Assembly (NCBI GenBank): GCA_000708835.1 | Contig: DF236988.1 | Span: forward strand, 62,644-126,643 | DNA from: Klebsormidium nitens | Lineage: Eukaryota > Streptophyta > Klebsormidiophyceae > Klebsormidiales > Klebsormidiaceae | Length of the DNA stretch: 64,000 nucleotides | Direction of reading: 5' to 3' | Part shown: positions 46,380 to 58,503 of the stretch, one piece after another | Layout: each line of letters opens with the position of its first letter | How positions within the stretch are numbered: position 1 is the first letter of the stretch | Notes under the pieces: model-generated | Database searches by the model: none | Seen by the model: only the letters and a program-made list of their open reading frames with translations | What the model was told of the DNA's origin: nothing | Translations under genes and position numbers: made by a program

Positions 46380-48955
46380 TCACGCATTCGCTGACGTCAC
46401 AGACTCGAAAAGGAGCGCACCTTGGGGGAGAGCCGCGACCGGGATACTCGTCACCTGGCCCCCGTCTCTGATGCAGGTCCACCCCCCCGTGGCGTTACTG
46501 GTGCAGAGCAGACCCCCCGGCCCGGTGAAAGACAGCTGCCCGGGTGGGCCTGTACCGACCACTGTTGTGGTGGTTCCGCCGGGCGTGAGGGTGGTCGGGG
46601 AACAGATACCTGGGGAATTAGACTGTCTGGTTTGGAGTTGGGTTGTGTGAAAAGGCGAAGGAATAAGCACCGGATCTTCTATGGAGTGACGGGGATTCGT
46701 GGCGGACTGAGAAAAAGTGGACGAAATTGTCATGGGAGCGCGAAACTGAAAGGTTAGACGAGTTTCTACCCACATGAATCGTCCTGACGGATGAACAAAG
46801 ATCGGGTGGGGAGGTAGGCTGGCACGCTCATTCGAAGTCGGGGCTCCCTGTGAGCAGGTCAGAATGGTCCGCAATGGGAGCAGCGTGGGCTTTCCTTATG
46901 GGTGTCCAGACGCGGGGATCAATCTTCGCTCCTGCTGTGCGCACGTAGTAAGGCAATCAAATGAAATCGAGATCGAACAGAAGCCGACCGGTTCACAGCA
47001 TAGATTGGAAGAATGGAAGCCCTTTGAGAAGCGGCCGCTGACTCGATTGGGGGTGATGAGACGCCATTCAGTCGCACCCTTCTGTGGGGGCAAGGGTTTT
47101 AAAGTGTTCACGTGGGGAGCCTACAGACGCGTCATTGATTTGCGCCCTCATCACGTATTTTTAAGCGGTAAAATCTGGATTAGAAGGCTGATGATTGCTA
47201 AGACTCCCCAACCGTTCAACGCTGAACAATCTAATTAATGACATACTAGCGTGCTTCGAACGGTCTTCAAAAGCTTTGCGGTAAAGCAGGGACACGGTGG
47301 ACTGCCACGGACTGGAATGCTGGACCCGTTCAATGGCAGGGATCACGCGGCAGCCAAACGGCCTTGAGAATATAACACAACGGAGGAGCACCAAGCTGGT
47401 CGGATGGATGTCAACGGAAAGTCGCACGCGAAGTTTGATCTCATCGATGTTTCAACACAAATAAGAGTGAAGGCAATCCTTATGTACCGTAAGGAGGGCG
47501 ACAAGACTCTGAGAGGGCTGATTTTGACAGTTCCCAGGGGACGGGATAAGAAAGACGGACACTTTCACGGCCTTTGGTGTTCTGGACCGTGATACATCCA
47601 ACCCGAAATGGGATTCATTCGGGCTTCTTGACGCTCACCCGGTCGGTCTCGAGCGGTGAGGCACGTGCTGTGCGGCGACATTCGTCACACCGAAGACCCC
47701 TCATCCCTAAACAACGACCAGAATCTGAACACTCTGTTAAAATCAAATCCGCTTTTGATGCCCACCTAGCGGGAGCGAAGCTACCGGTACTGTCATCACC
47801 GGGCTGCCGCCCTGCGTGCACGTCCAGACTCCGGCCGGGGCGGTCGTGGCACAGGACAGGCCGTCCGGTGTCGTGAACGACAGCTGAGTGAAGCCGTTCA
47901 CGGTGGATGACGTCACGGTGACGCCGCCCGCGGACGAGGCGACGCTGCTGCTGCTGCTGCTTACGCGGCTGTGCAGGGTTTGCGACGAGCCGAAGGCCGC
48001 GGCCGCGCCGCGCACCTGCATGGGATGCATTTCAGAATGATTCAAAATTTTGGTAAGTATCAAGGCTCTTGCTTGCGACGAATTGCAACCAGGAAGTAGC
48101 GGTCGAAGGTTTTTCCCTACCTACAAGAAGGGGCTCAAGGCTTCCTGGCTTTGAGGTGCGTCAAGGTTTCCTTCGACACTGTTGATCTCTTTGGATGCGT
48201 GTTTCGTCATTGCGATCTTCAGATCAGAGCTCCAGACTAGAACAATTTGCCCGACACTCAAGAACAGAGGAGATGAAGCGGAATGGAAAAGAGGATATGT
48301 TTGCAGCCCTCGTGCAGCAGAGTCCTGGGTAAAGGAATTTTAAAAGAAGCTCTCAAGAACGTATCAAAGTTGAACCACATTCGGTTCCCTATCTCCACGT
48401 TGAGGTACTGCAAGAAGGATGAATCAGACGTTGCAGCCACTGTCGCTTCTAAGAGAACGGTGGATTAGCTTCCATATCTTTGAAAAAAATTTCGGTGGAT
48501 CTGTTTGTTTCGAAGGCTGGGGAGATGTTGCATTCAAAGCTACCTGAAGCAGATTCCAACATGCTGCGAGAGTGACAGTTCGCAGCCTTCATTCTTCAGA
48601 GCAGGTATTCGCAGCCTTTCTGGCAAATTCTGTTCTCCACCTCAAGAGCCTTATATTGCTCGAAACGGGCAGGCTTCATTATCCAGAAGCCATAGCATCT
48701 TTGTTTCTTGTGCATTGTCATCAGATAGCAGGGTCTGCTGAAAGAAACAGTCTTGCAACAGCAACTCTCGTGGTGCACCGCTTTGACGGTCACCTTCGAG
48801 GAGTCAACGGAAGACTTCTCGAGAGAAACAAAATTCGGAGTCCCCGAAGCTGCAGCCTCACTGGACAAAACAGTGGAGCTTGTTACCTGCAAGTGGATGG
48901 TCGTCACTGTCATGAGCACAAACGCCAGCCCAGCGAGCGGCTTGAACGCCATCAT
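46380..48955 (-). CDS. Secreted protein with two copies of an unrecognised two-cysteine module
   Basis: Exons on the minus strand: 48955-48887, 48015-47766, 46609-46380, with consistent phase, giving about 184 aa. Exon 1 is a signal peptide (MMAFKPLAGLAFVLMTVTTI). Exon 2 starts with a Ser-rich linker. It then carries module A: QLSFTTPDGLSC, a short loop, VWTCTQGG and VMTVPVASLPLG. Exon 3 carries module B: QLSFTGPGGLLC, then GWTCIRDG and VTSIPVAALPQG. The pattern is LSFT.P.GL.C-x(7-9)-WTC...(T/S).PVA.LP.G, with both cysteines close enough to pair. The family is not recognised. Exon 3 could alternatively be spliced at CAA G|GTGCGC (46421) into an exon I did not find; as listed, the frame runs to a stop at 46380. 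Expected location is the cell wall or outside the cell. Confidence 0.65.
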
Positions 48956-51110
48956 CGTCGCACCGAGCCTGGTCAGGTCCTGAAATTGGACAGCTTTTTC
49001 TGCTTAAGTCACAATCCACTCCGTCCTAAGCGTTTGCTCTAGCACCGAGCTTCGTTGCAGATTGCAGACTTCATCTACTCAAGCAAAGGAGCTCCAAAGG
49101 AGTCAACTTTTCTGTTCTTTCTTTCAAACGCTTCTTCCTGCATCGAAACAAGGCCTCCTACTAAGTCTTACGGCTTCTGGAGCACCCGTGTCGCATGGGC
49201 GCCATGCGTTGGGGTTGTCGATGGAACGAGCGGTCCTGCCAAGTCAAACCTGCGCAGTGGGCCACTGAAGCGGCTTCTGCTGTGAATGCTGAAGACCGCA
49301 GTCGAAGAGCGGGCTAATCTACTGTATTTTCCGTCATGCAGCCCTCATGCAGCGTCCGTCGATTAAGAGTTTCCTTCACTGCTCCGGCGCGGCTGTAGAT
49401 AGAATGGACTTAGCGTTGACCCAAGTTGACCATTGACATGCAGACCCTTATTGAACGCGAAATCGAGGTGGAACAGACTCTCCACCTCTCGATGCCGCAT
49501 CTCTCGTTTGATTCTGTGGTTATCCACTTCCTGTTTACTGTAAGAAGAGGAGGAAGTCGACCTACGGGTTCGATGCATGCAAGTTCGATCAGTGAGGTTT
49601 CTAGGCAAAACTCAGTGTGTGGTCAGCATGGCGCTGCATGGACCCCGCAACTTCAAGTTCGGAAATGCCGATGGAAAGCTCGCCAACATGCAGTGGCGTG
49701 CATACTCCGGGAACGTAGAGACATAGACCAGGGCCCAATTCGTAAGGCCCACACCTTGTCCATACATGATTCTATATTGTCTTCGCCTTGTGCTGCGGTC
49801 CACTCTGCAGGCGGCATGATTGACCATGCATCATTCAGTAGATTCAAATGTTAAAAAACACTTAAATGCATCCACCAGCTCAAAGCCGGCCCGGGGTTTG
49901 AAGCTCTTTGTTTTACAGACCATTCAGAGGTTTATCCCGAAGACTCCATACGTAACCCTGATGTCTGCATGATCGAGTCCGTGTATGTGGGCTCATTGAG
50001 TGAGCTATAGCCATATGCAGCCGCAACCACACACACGTTGAGTTGACCACGGCAGAATGCAATCATTCATTCATTGACGCACTTCAGAGCCACCCGACCT
50101 CGTATGAATCTAGATCTGGCCCATCTGCCAAACCTCAGTCTATCTTCGTACATAGAACTTTGTCAAGGAAATTACTATTGCAGCTTGCGCCTAATGATCC
50201 ATGTCTTGTGCACCCTAGACCCTTCAAATATAATGGCCAAAACATGTACTTTTCATGGTTACATACTGAGTCCTATGCCTGCTTCCCTCATTGAGTCCTA
50301 TCGTCCAATCTAATCCTAGACTTACTACTTGACAACCGTGACCATCATGGCTGTATTTCACGATTATCAAACCGTTCGAATCACTTTCTTGTACAACCTG
50401 CAGGTTTCTGGGGTAATCTCGTTTCTGGACTCGCTGCAACTAAAACGGTCACTATGTAGCGCAGTCTGTGTTATGTTTCCTGCTTCGACCGTACCACAGC
50501 TTTGGAAAGGAAGGCGTTTCAAGGTCTTCTTCGTATAGACATTATCTAAACAAATCTGGGCTGTTGGGTTACAGAATCCAATGATTGCGATTCAGAAACT
50601 CGAGCTCAGCCCCCTAACATGCTCACGAGCGCAATGATTTCGAAGGAGAACGACCTATGACGAGTAGATGTAACAGTTGCCACTTCATGCTCCCATTCAC
50701 GAAAAGAGTCTGCTCTAGATGAACGAAAGAGCCATGTAGTTGCCCACTTTACGCGTTGCTGCAAAGGCTGCTAGAGTCCTAGGTCGGCCATATGTACAGA
50801 AGATCTCGAACAGTTGGTCTTGCACCTTCACTGCAAAGATATAGCAAATCAGATGAAGCTGCATGGCGGATGTACTGGTACAATAGACGACGCCACTCTT
50901 TGCGGATTCTGAGAAAAGACACATGACATCGAATTCTTTCAAATCCGAACCCGAGAAGGACAGATAAGGACAGACTCCTGCAAGCGACCATGGTATACTC
51001 AATTGCTATGGCGAAATTGCAATACCTGACAAACTTGTTGAAGGGCAAATGCACACTTTTAATGGCAGGTAATGGCGAGAAAGCTCTCAGCCATGCTCAC
51101 CTTATCAGGC
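48956..51110. other. Intergenic stretch without a recognisable gene
   Basis: It contains the upstream region of the secreted-protein gene and the downstream region of the MYND gene. The longest frame (49426-49854, plus strand, 142 codons) has no motif, no convincing codon bias and no splice partners. Confidence 0.45.
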
Positions 51111-52613
51111 TCACTTTCCGGGAACTTTCTTCGGCTTAACGGTCTTGCAAACGATCTTGTGTGTTGGCCAATGCTTCTTCTGGCAGTCCTCGCAGCAAAA
51201 GAGGCTCTTACGTAAGCGGTAATCTAAGCAACAAAGCACTGTTCCACAATCACATCTTGATATGACATGTTGACAGTGTTGCGCATCGTACTTCACCTCC
51301 AAGCTTTTGATACGGGTTGCCGAAGGACTCCTCCAAATGATCATTTGCAGCAATGACCACGATATGGTGCGTTGGCCCCGCCTTTGATATTGACTCACCT
51401 GCAGTAAGCAGCTTGCAGACACTTGCTACATCTCCGCAACTTCTTTTCACTCGTTTCCGTTGCGGAGCACCCCCCCAATGAACACTTTCTAGCAGGCGCG
51501 CGAAAGTGCTCCACATTGACGCCAGCCTCTTTAAAGCAATCTGCCTGCGCACCAGTGTCTCCCTTTTTGGGGAGCGTGTATATGCCGTGGTTCACACCCA
51601 ACTTTGGCATGCCCCTCAACTGTCCTATTCTTCGTGATCCACTGCCTTGAAGAAGGGCAGCACAGGCCTCTCTCTTGGTGTCGTCCGCCTCAATCGTTTT
51701 AGCTAGCGAGTCTGCCAGCTAGCGAGTCTGCCGCAGCGGCAAGGTACGTATCCGGTACAGACGAAGTAATCAAGATGGCGTCCTCAAGCACCTTGGGGGT
51801 AGCCGCTAATTTCAATCTCAACTCTCCATTCTGCTTCCCAAGGGAGGCTAGAACATGGCAGCTTGTGAGAAGGTAATCCGGCTTGGTAGACTCATGCAGC
51901 ACCAACGCTGCGAAGGGGATCACGCAGGCTAGCTCCCCTACATCACATCTAAGAGCGGTGGTGCTTCCACTGCCCAAGCAGTTCTTGAGCAGGATCAAAA
52001 TGGACCGAACGTCCTTCTCCGTGTCGGTCTCCCTCAGAAGTTTCATCTCCCAAAGCTTCATCATACGCGGAATCACTTTCCCCCCTGCCACAATCTGGTC
52101 CCTAATATCGGCAGTGCCCAGAGCATCAAAAGATGTCAAGCAGGTTAGCGCTTTGCAGGCTGCCATTTGCACCTCCAAAAACTTCTTCGCTCTCTTCTCG
52201 CTAGTCTTTGAGAAGGCCTTCTCCTCCAGAACCTTCACCACATCCGGGAACTGCCGCAAGACAGCCTTCACCGTCCTTGGATCCCTCGCCGTGTAGACCA
52301 AGATGCCCACAAGCCAGTAGAAGTCACTGAAGACAGGCAGCGTGGTTCTGAACAGCTCTGGCTCCTGCAGGTTGCGAAGCTTGTCCCGTACTGCCACAAG
52401 GAGCCCCCTTTCTAGACAGTACAGACTCATGTTGACCAGGCCTGGTGTCTTCAGCGTTCGCAGGGCGACGTCCTGGGCACCTACATAATCGAAGAGGGCC
52501 ATCATGCTGACCTTTGGGTCAGGAGATGCAACGTTGGTGCAGATTCTGTCAAGATGTGCTCTGTCTTTGGCATTGTCCAGGTCCATTCGCACGGCCCCCA
52601 TCATGGCCTCCAT
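51111..52613 (-). CDS. MYND-type zinc finger protein with helical N-terminal region; frame broken by a 16-bp duplication
   Basis: Possible protein-interaction factor; the specific role is unknown. The first open frame runs from the ATG at 52613 to a stop at 51699 (304 aa). It is Leu-rich and looks alpha-helical and repeat-like (for example DPKVSMMALFDYVGAQDVAL, EVQMAACKALTCLTSF). A perfect 16-bp tandem duplication at 51701-51732 shifts the frame there. Counting it once, the frame continues through MPKLGVNHGIYTLPKKG into a MYND finger (KCSLGGC ... LRRCSKCLQAAYC). The frame then reaches a donor at 51398, and a last exon at about 51204-51111 gives CEDCQKKHWPTHKIVC and a Lys-rich end. The last acceptor is uncertain, because canonical MYND spacing would fit a slightly different join. 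An acceptor-like TTTTAATTCCAG just upstream of the ATG suggests another exon may exist. It could be a recent pseudogene, a variable allele, or an assembly artefact. Confidence 0.7.
51701..51732. repeat. Perfect 16-bp tandem duplication inside the MYND gene
   Basis: AGCTAGCGAGTCTGCC is present twice in direct succession. Because 16 is not a multiple of three, it changes the reading frame and brings in the stop codon that ends the first open frame. Confidence 0.95.
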
Positions 52614-53319
52614 TCTGCCCCAAGTCACTGGCTGGAATTAAAATCAAGAAGACATGCGCGGTTGCTTCTCATCAGACCGCAACAACTTGGACTGAGGCCG
52701 TGAGGCTGAGGGACTTGCCAAGCGTCGCCATTAGTCCCTCTCCCCCCCCTCTCCCCATAGAACTTTCTCTGTGTCTGAAATGCGGGCAGCAAACGGGCTT
52801 ACAAAATCCCTTCGTGATTGTTCCTGTGCAGTACCAGTAGGTGTTCAAAATATTCTCAATACTTGTTTTATATATTACCTATTTGCTGTCATCATCTGTC
52901 GTTGTATCATCGTACAGCTCCAATGTCCGCCGGTTGCAACTCATGCCCCGGGTCTTAGAATTCACGAATCATCGGCCTATTAAGCCTTCACCGGTGATAT
53001 CAGCCGATCATACGTATAAGTAAGCGGTTCTGTAGATAAGAGCTGTAGAATACGATACCGGTACTCAGAAAAAACTTCGGTGAATGCCCATTTTCACGGT
53101 GCCATGCAGCAGTTTCACTTCTGTTGAAAAGTCGAGTCTTGACTCCAGAGAGACTTCCGGCCTCGAGAACTGGGAAGAAGGGCGGCTGTCTGGCAGTGGT
53201 GGCACCACCATTGGCATAGGGCCCGGGGGCAGGGAGGTTTATTGACACTCTTCCACTCGTGTGCAGTCTCTTGCATCCAACCTCTTCATACTGCCCACTT
53301 TCTGCATGTTGCAGCAGCA
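52614..53319. promoter_or_regulatory. Divergent region between the MYND gene and the S9B peptidase gene
   Basis: About 700 bp separate two divergent start codons, so both promoters should be here. A pyrimidine-rich intron end immediately before the MYND start suggests a leader exon of that gene. No clear TATA box is visible. Confidence 0.4.
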
Positions 53320-56300
53320 ATGACGTCGTCAAGCGGAGGAGCGAGCGCGGACCCGAAGACGGCCCCCTTCCCTGTCGAAGATATTGTGCAGCACCCGCTC
53401 CCGGGCTACATAGCACCTGTCTCCGTGTCTTTCAGTCCAGACGACAAGCTCATCTCCTTTCTCTACAGCCCCACCGGCACGCTTAGCCGGAAACTGTTTG
53501 CTTATGACCCTCAAACCCGGCAACAGAAGGTGCTTGTTTCGCCACCAGGGACGGGGGTTGACGAGGGGAATATATCGACGGAAGAGAAGCTAAGAAGAGA
53601 ACGGTTGCGCGAGCGGGGTTTGGGTATTACACGGTATGAATGGGCGAAGGGCGGGGCGGTGCCAAGAATACTGGTGCCCTTGCCTGGGGGGGTGAGTGGT
53701 GGAGGTCAAAGGTTTATCATCTGAGACTGTCCTGTTTTCAAAGTGGGGTTTGTTAGATTCGGTTTTGCTGCAAAAACGGAGGATTCATCGCCTTTGCTTG
53801 TCTTGGTAGGCGTGTCTTTTTTTTTGCCATCTTTGAATATTGCATAAGCAAACGATGTTGTACCTGATGATAGAAGGGGTGGTGAAAGGCTCTGCTTGCT
53901 TAAGGACCTTAACTTGGAAGGTTGTCCGCAATGAGTATAGGGTTACTCGGGTTTTGTTGAACATCCGACTTCAGAAATTGCACCTTGATGTTCTTCACTT
54001 TAAAGCAGGGGCCACCTTTGCACAGCATTTTGTAGCGAAGCGATCGTCTTTGTTTCTGTGTGGTTGTCCTAGCCATCGTAGAGGAGGGTCATGGTTTACC
54101 CAGGATTCATAATTGTAACATTTGATAGACATGTGCCAGCTCACTCAGGACTTTTGGTAGACTTCTTTGTTCAGAATGTCTCTGCAAAAGGCTCTAGGTG
54201 CAACAAGTTCTCGGTTCAGCATATTTTGCTCTAATTGCACCAATGGAAAAGAAGGCAATGATGCACAGATCTTTATGTTGGCAGTTTCTACTTTTGTACT
54301 TCGACGTTGGTCAAATCAAGCCAGTCCAAAAGCTTCTTCACCCTGTCGAAATTTTTGACACTTTCAGGTCGCAAACTTTTTGACTTGACCAACTGGGCCA
54401 CGGTATGAAGTGGCTTCGTTTGCCTTTGTTTTGGGGAGGAAAGGTCGAGATGATTAGGTGTTACGTCTCAGGTCTACGTCCAAGACGGTCCTGGGGCGGA
54501 GCCTCGATTACGGGTCCCCAGCGCACCAGGGGCTCCCATTCTGGACCCCCAGCTGTCGCCGGACGGCACCATGTTGGCGTACGTACAGTCCGACGAGCTC
54601 TTTGTGACGCCGGCCACGTCGGGGGAGGCACAGCAGCTGACGTTCGGAGCCGGGGGGCAAGGAAAGGTGAGCTCTTGATTGGTCGACTGTCTTTTGAGGT
54701 TTGTCAGAGTGACCAGGTCAGCAAATCCAGCTTCTGAAAAGTATTTCTTTGATGATGGTGGAGCTTGTAGTGGTGTGCCCAAATGATCGTAGAAAAGACG
54801 CTGACCAGTAAAGCATACTTATGTGATGGATTAATGTGACGTCAGTAATAGCGGAAAAACGGTCTTCGATGAGCTCTTAGCCATGTTTTGGGGCTTCAAG
54901 TGCGTTGGCAGGGTTAGCAATTCAAGCGGGGACCAGTGGACTTGCTTGACCTCCGTACTTATGTCTTATCTGTAGACCATCTCAAATCCTGTATGCGTAA
55001 GAGGGCATGAAGTTTAATGAAGGACAGCTTCTTTTCATGCCTGGGTTTTCTCTGTCGCCTATAACCTAAGAGGATATCGTTCAGATAAGATGCCCGGGAA
55101 AGACCGTGACGCACTTTGTCGTGCTGCGTCCTTGGTATGGGGGAATCGTTTTGACAAAGACATGCAAAGCAATAAGCGTCAAAGCCCCAGACGCTGTTGT
55201 AGTAGAGTTTAGCACCTAGGAGGAGGGTAGCGTCAAGAGACTTGGCTCAATATGCTCGTGTGATCGCAATCCAAGTAAATCTGGTTCGCCGCATTGCTGG
55301 GAGCAAGTCAGCGCGTCCTAGCAGAGTGCAGCACTCAGGGGAAGGTGAGTCTTGTCAAAGACCCCCCTGGATTTCGCTCTTGTGACTGCATTCCAAGCAC
55401 TCGGAACAGCTGATCCGACTCCTCTTCGTGTCTTCTCCAGACGCACGGTCTAGCAGAGTACATCGCTCAAGAGGAGATGGAGCGCCGTACGGGCTTCTGG
55501 TGGTCGCCTGACAGCAGCATGATTGCTTTTACCGAGGTCGACTCTTCGGACGTGCCCGAATTCCGAATCATGCACCAGGGGAAGGCTGCGGTTGGGCCGG
55601 AGGCGGAGGAAAACCACGCATACCCGTTTGCTGGTGAGTAGGGCTTGAATTTAATGGCTTTTTTAAAGCTACGAGTCTCGATAAAGAATATACGTTAAAG
55701 ATTTCACTTCCAAAGTATTTGACATACCGGCACCCCTTTTTGATCAGACGGCGTTGACATGCTAGCTTCAACGCAGTAGTCAGTTGCAAGAGACGCAGAA
55801 GTACCAGCCTATTTTTGATTTGACAATGAGCTTGCGGTGGTAGTGATGTCGAGAACACCGGTCAGCAGTGGAGTTGTTTCCTGGTTCATATCCCAGGCTG
55901 GTTGAGATTCAATAGCCCTTTTCGCTTCTCAGTGGACCATTCGCTTGGTGATACCGACGGTCAGTCTGTTTTCCCTCACGTTTGTGCCTTCGTGACGATG
56001 CTCCATACGTATTAACATACCGGCACGCCTTTCCCTCACCCTGCCATTGCGGCGCAGGGCACAACAACGTGCGCGTGCGGCTGGGGGTGATCCCCGCGGC
56101 AGGGGGTGACGTCACCTGGATGGACTTGCACTGTGGGCAGGGGGGCCCGAAGCACGCGGACGAGGAGTACTTCGGACGGTGTACGTGGCTGCCGGACAAG
56201 AGCCTGGCGGTGCAGGTCGAGAACCGGCGGCAGACCAAGCTGCAACTGCTCAAGTTTGATCCAGCCACCGGTGAGGAGGACTCGTTTCTTTGGATAGAGC

Positions 56301-58503
56301 AGTTGTGGGCGCCAGCCCAAGGTGCGAATGCAAGGGCAGGATTCCAGCTTAGAAAGGAGCATTAACCCCACTCAGGGCATCCGATGGGGCAACTTTGAAA
56401 GGGGAACTTTTGTGCTTCATTTTGCGGCTCCTCCTTGCTGACGTCAGGAGCTGCCTGTCCGCAGAAGGTCGCGGTCTCGTTAAGGGGGTCCGTCTTTTCT
56501 AGAGACGGTTGGACACCCCCTGTTGAGGACTGTACTCCACCGGTTTGCGGTACTGTCTACTTGACAGTGGTTCTGGTCTCTCGGCTTGTTTTGTTTCCTG
56601 TCGCATCCACTTCGCTCGTCTAAAACGAGGACACAAACATTGGGCGTAAAGCGCCAATGCATGCACCCCAGCTCCGTGTTTCATTCCCCATCCCTCTACC
56701 CCCAGGCAAACAGGAGCTGCTGCTGACGGAAGAGAACGGCACGTGGATCAACCTGAACGACTGCTTCACCACCCTGCACAAGGGCGCCGGCCAGCTGCGG
56801 GGGGGCTTCCTCTGGGCCAGCGAGCGAACCGGCTTCCGCCACCTGTACCTATACGACGCGAAAGGCGGGCTCATTTCGCAACTTACCGGGGGGGACTGGC
56901 TCGTCGAAGCGGTGGCCGGGGTAGACGAAACCAAGGGCCTGGTTTACTTCACCGGGACCCTCGACTCCCCCCTCGAAACGCATCTGTACGTGGTGAAGCT
57001 CGGCGCCGACTCCGCCCCCGGGGGATCCCCCCGGGCGCCCCGGCGGCTCACGCAGGGGCGGGGCCGGCACGCCGTCGTCCTAGACCACCAGTTGCAGCGC
57101 TTCGTCGACTTGCACGATTCGCTCGAGACGCCCCCCCGAGTGGCGCTGTGTTCCCTGCAAGACGGCCGGTTGATACAGCCCATATTCGAGCAGCCGGAAC
57201 CGATCGAGCGCGTGCGGAAACTGAACCTGATCCCCCCGGAGATTGTGCAAATCCCGGGGGCCGACGGGACGCCGCTCTATGGCGCGGTCTACCGCCCGGA
57301 TCCCCGGTTGCACGGCCCGCCCCCTTACCGGACGGTCGCGAGCGTGTACGGGGGCCCGCACGTCCAGATTGTGAGCGACAGCTGGATGACGACCGTCGAC
57401 ATGCGCGCGCAGTACCTGCGGAGCCGGGGGATCCTGGTTTGGAAGGTAAGAGATTGTAACGAATGTTGTGGGATTTCTGGGGAGTTGCTTGAATTTCTTT
57501 GAGGGTTCCAGTTGTGGCAGAGGAGACCTCAAGAGCGCCGAGATAATCAACGTGAGCTTTGGCAAAACATGGGGCTTCCAACGAAAATCCAATTTTCGTC
57601 AGTACTTCTGTTGGGAAGGAGGGGACATCAGATCTAACGCTACGGAAACCAAGGTTCCGAGAACAGAGAGTGGCTGGGCGTGCTTCAGGAACGGGTCTCG
57701 AAAACTTGTATAAGATCAGGGCCCACTTCTTATGCAGATGCGAAAGATGGGGAGAGGCCTGGGAGTTGCGCAATTGACTAGCTCTCCTGGTGCCCCTCGT
57801 CTGTCTGTTCTTGCTTGAGCGTGACCCTGACTCTTTCGAAAGTCGATTCGAGCGCTGTTTTACTACGGTCCTGGACGTTACCTAAGTGTGAACCGGGCCG
57901 CATGTTTATTCAAAGCCATTATTCAGCGATCAATATCGACCTTTTTCGCAGTTGGACAACCGGGGTAGTTCTCGGCGGGGCCTCGCCTTCGAGGGCGCGA
58001 TCAAGCACCGGATGGGGTCCATCGACGTAGACGACCAGGTGGCGGGCGTTCATTGGCTCGTCTCGCAAGGCCTGGCCGACTCAGAACGGGTCGGCATTTA
58101 CGGGTGGAGTTACGGGGGGTACATGGCGGCGATGTCGCTCGCAAAGCACCCCGAGGTGTTCAAAGCGGCGGTGGCCGGTGCGCCGGTCACCGCTTGGGAC
58201 GGGTACGATACGCATTACACGGAACGGTATATGGGCCATCCGTCCGAATATAAGGACGCGTACGAAGCGAGCTCGGTGATGAGCCACGTCGAATCGATGA
58301 GGGGGAGGTTGATGCTCGTGCATGGCATGATAGATGAGAACGTGCACTTCCGGCATACGGCGCGCTTGATCAACGCGCTGAACGCCGCCGCGAAAGACTA
58401 CGAGCTGCTCGTGTTCCCGGACGAGCGACACATGCCTCGGGGGCTTAAGGATAGGATACACATGGAAGAGAGGATATTTAACTTCCTGCAACGAAACCTG
58501 TAA
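53320..58503 (+). CDS. Dipeptidyl peptidase 8/9-like prolyl oligopeptidase (family S9B)
   Basis: Serine peptidase expected to remove N-terminal dipeptides after proline. Exons: 53320-53691, 54472-54666, 55441-55633, 56058-56270, 56706-57445, 57952-58503; phases agree, 754 aa. There is no signal peptide or membrane anchor, so it is probably cytosolic, as are DPP8/9. The N-terminal part is a beta-propeller ([36 protein letters not shown]). The substrate-binding double-Glu helix is [19 protein letters not shown]. The C-terminal alpha/beta-hydrolase domain contains [14 protein letters not shown] and [12 protein letters not shown]. The catalytic Ser is in [16 protein letters not shown], the Asp in [12 protein letters not shown] and the His in [10 protein letters not shown]. 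All three catalytic residues and the double-Glu pair are present, so the enzyme looks active. Confidence 0.95.

Noticed and set aside
46864-47238. 124-codon plus-strand frame
   Set aside because: It lies inside an intron of the opposite-strand secreted-protein gene and has no motif.
49426-49854. 142-codon open frame on the plus strand
   Set aside because: No recognisable motif, irregular composition and no splice partners; consistent with chance in 50% GC DNA.
56743-57459. 238-codon plus-strand frame, Arg/Pro-rich
   Set aside because: It is an out-of-frame shadow of peptidase exon 5 caused by high GC content.
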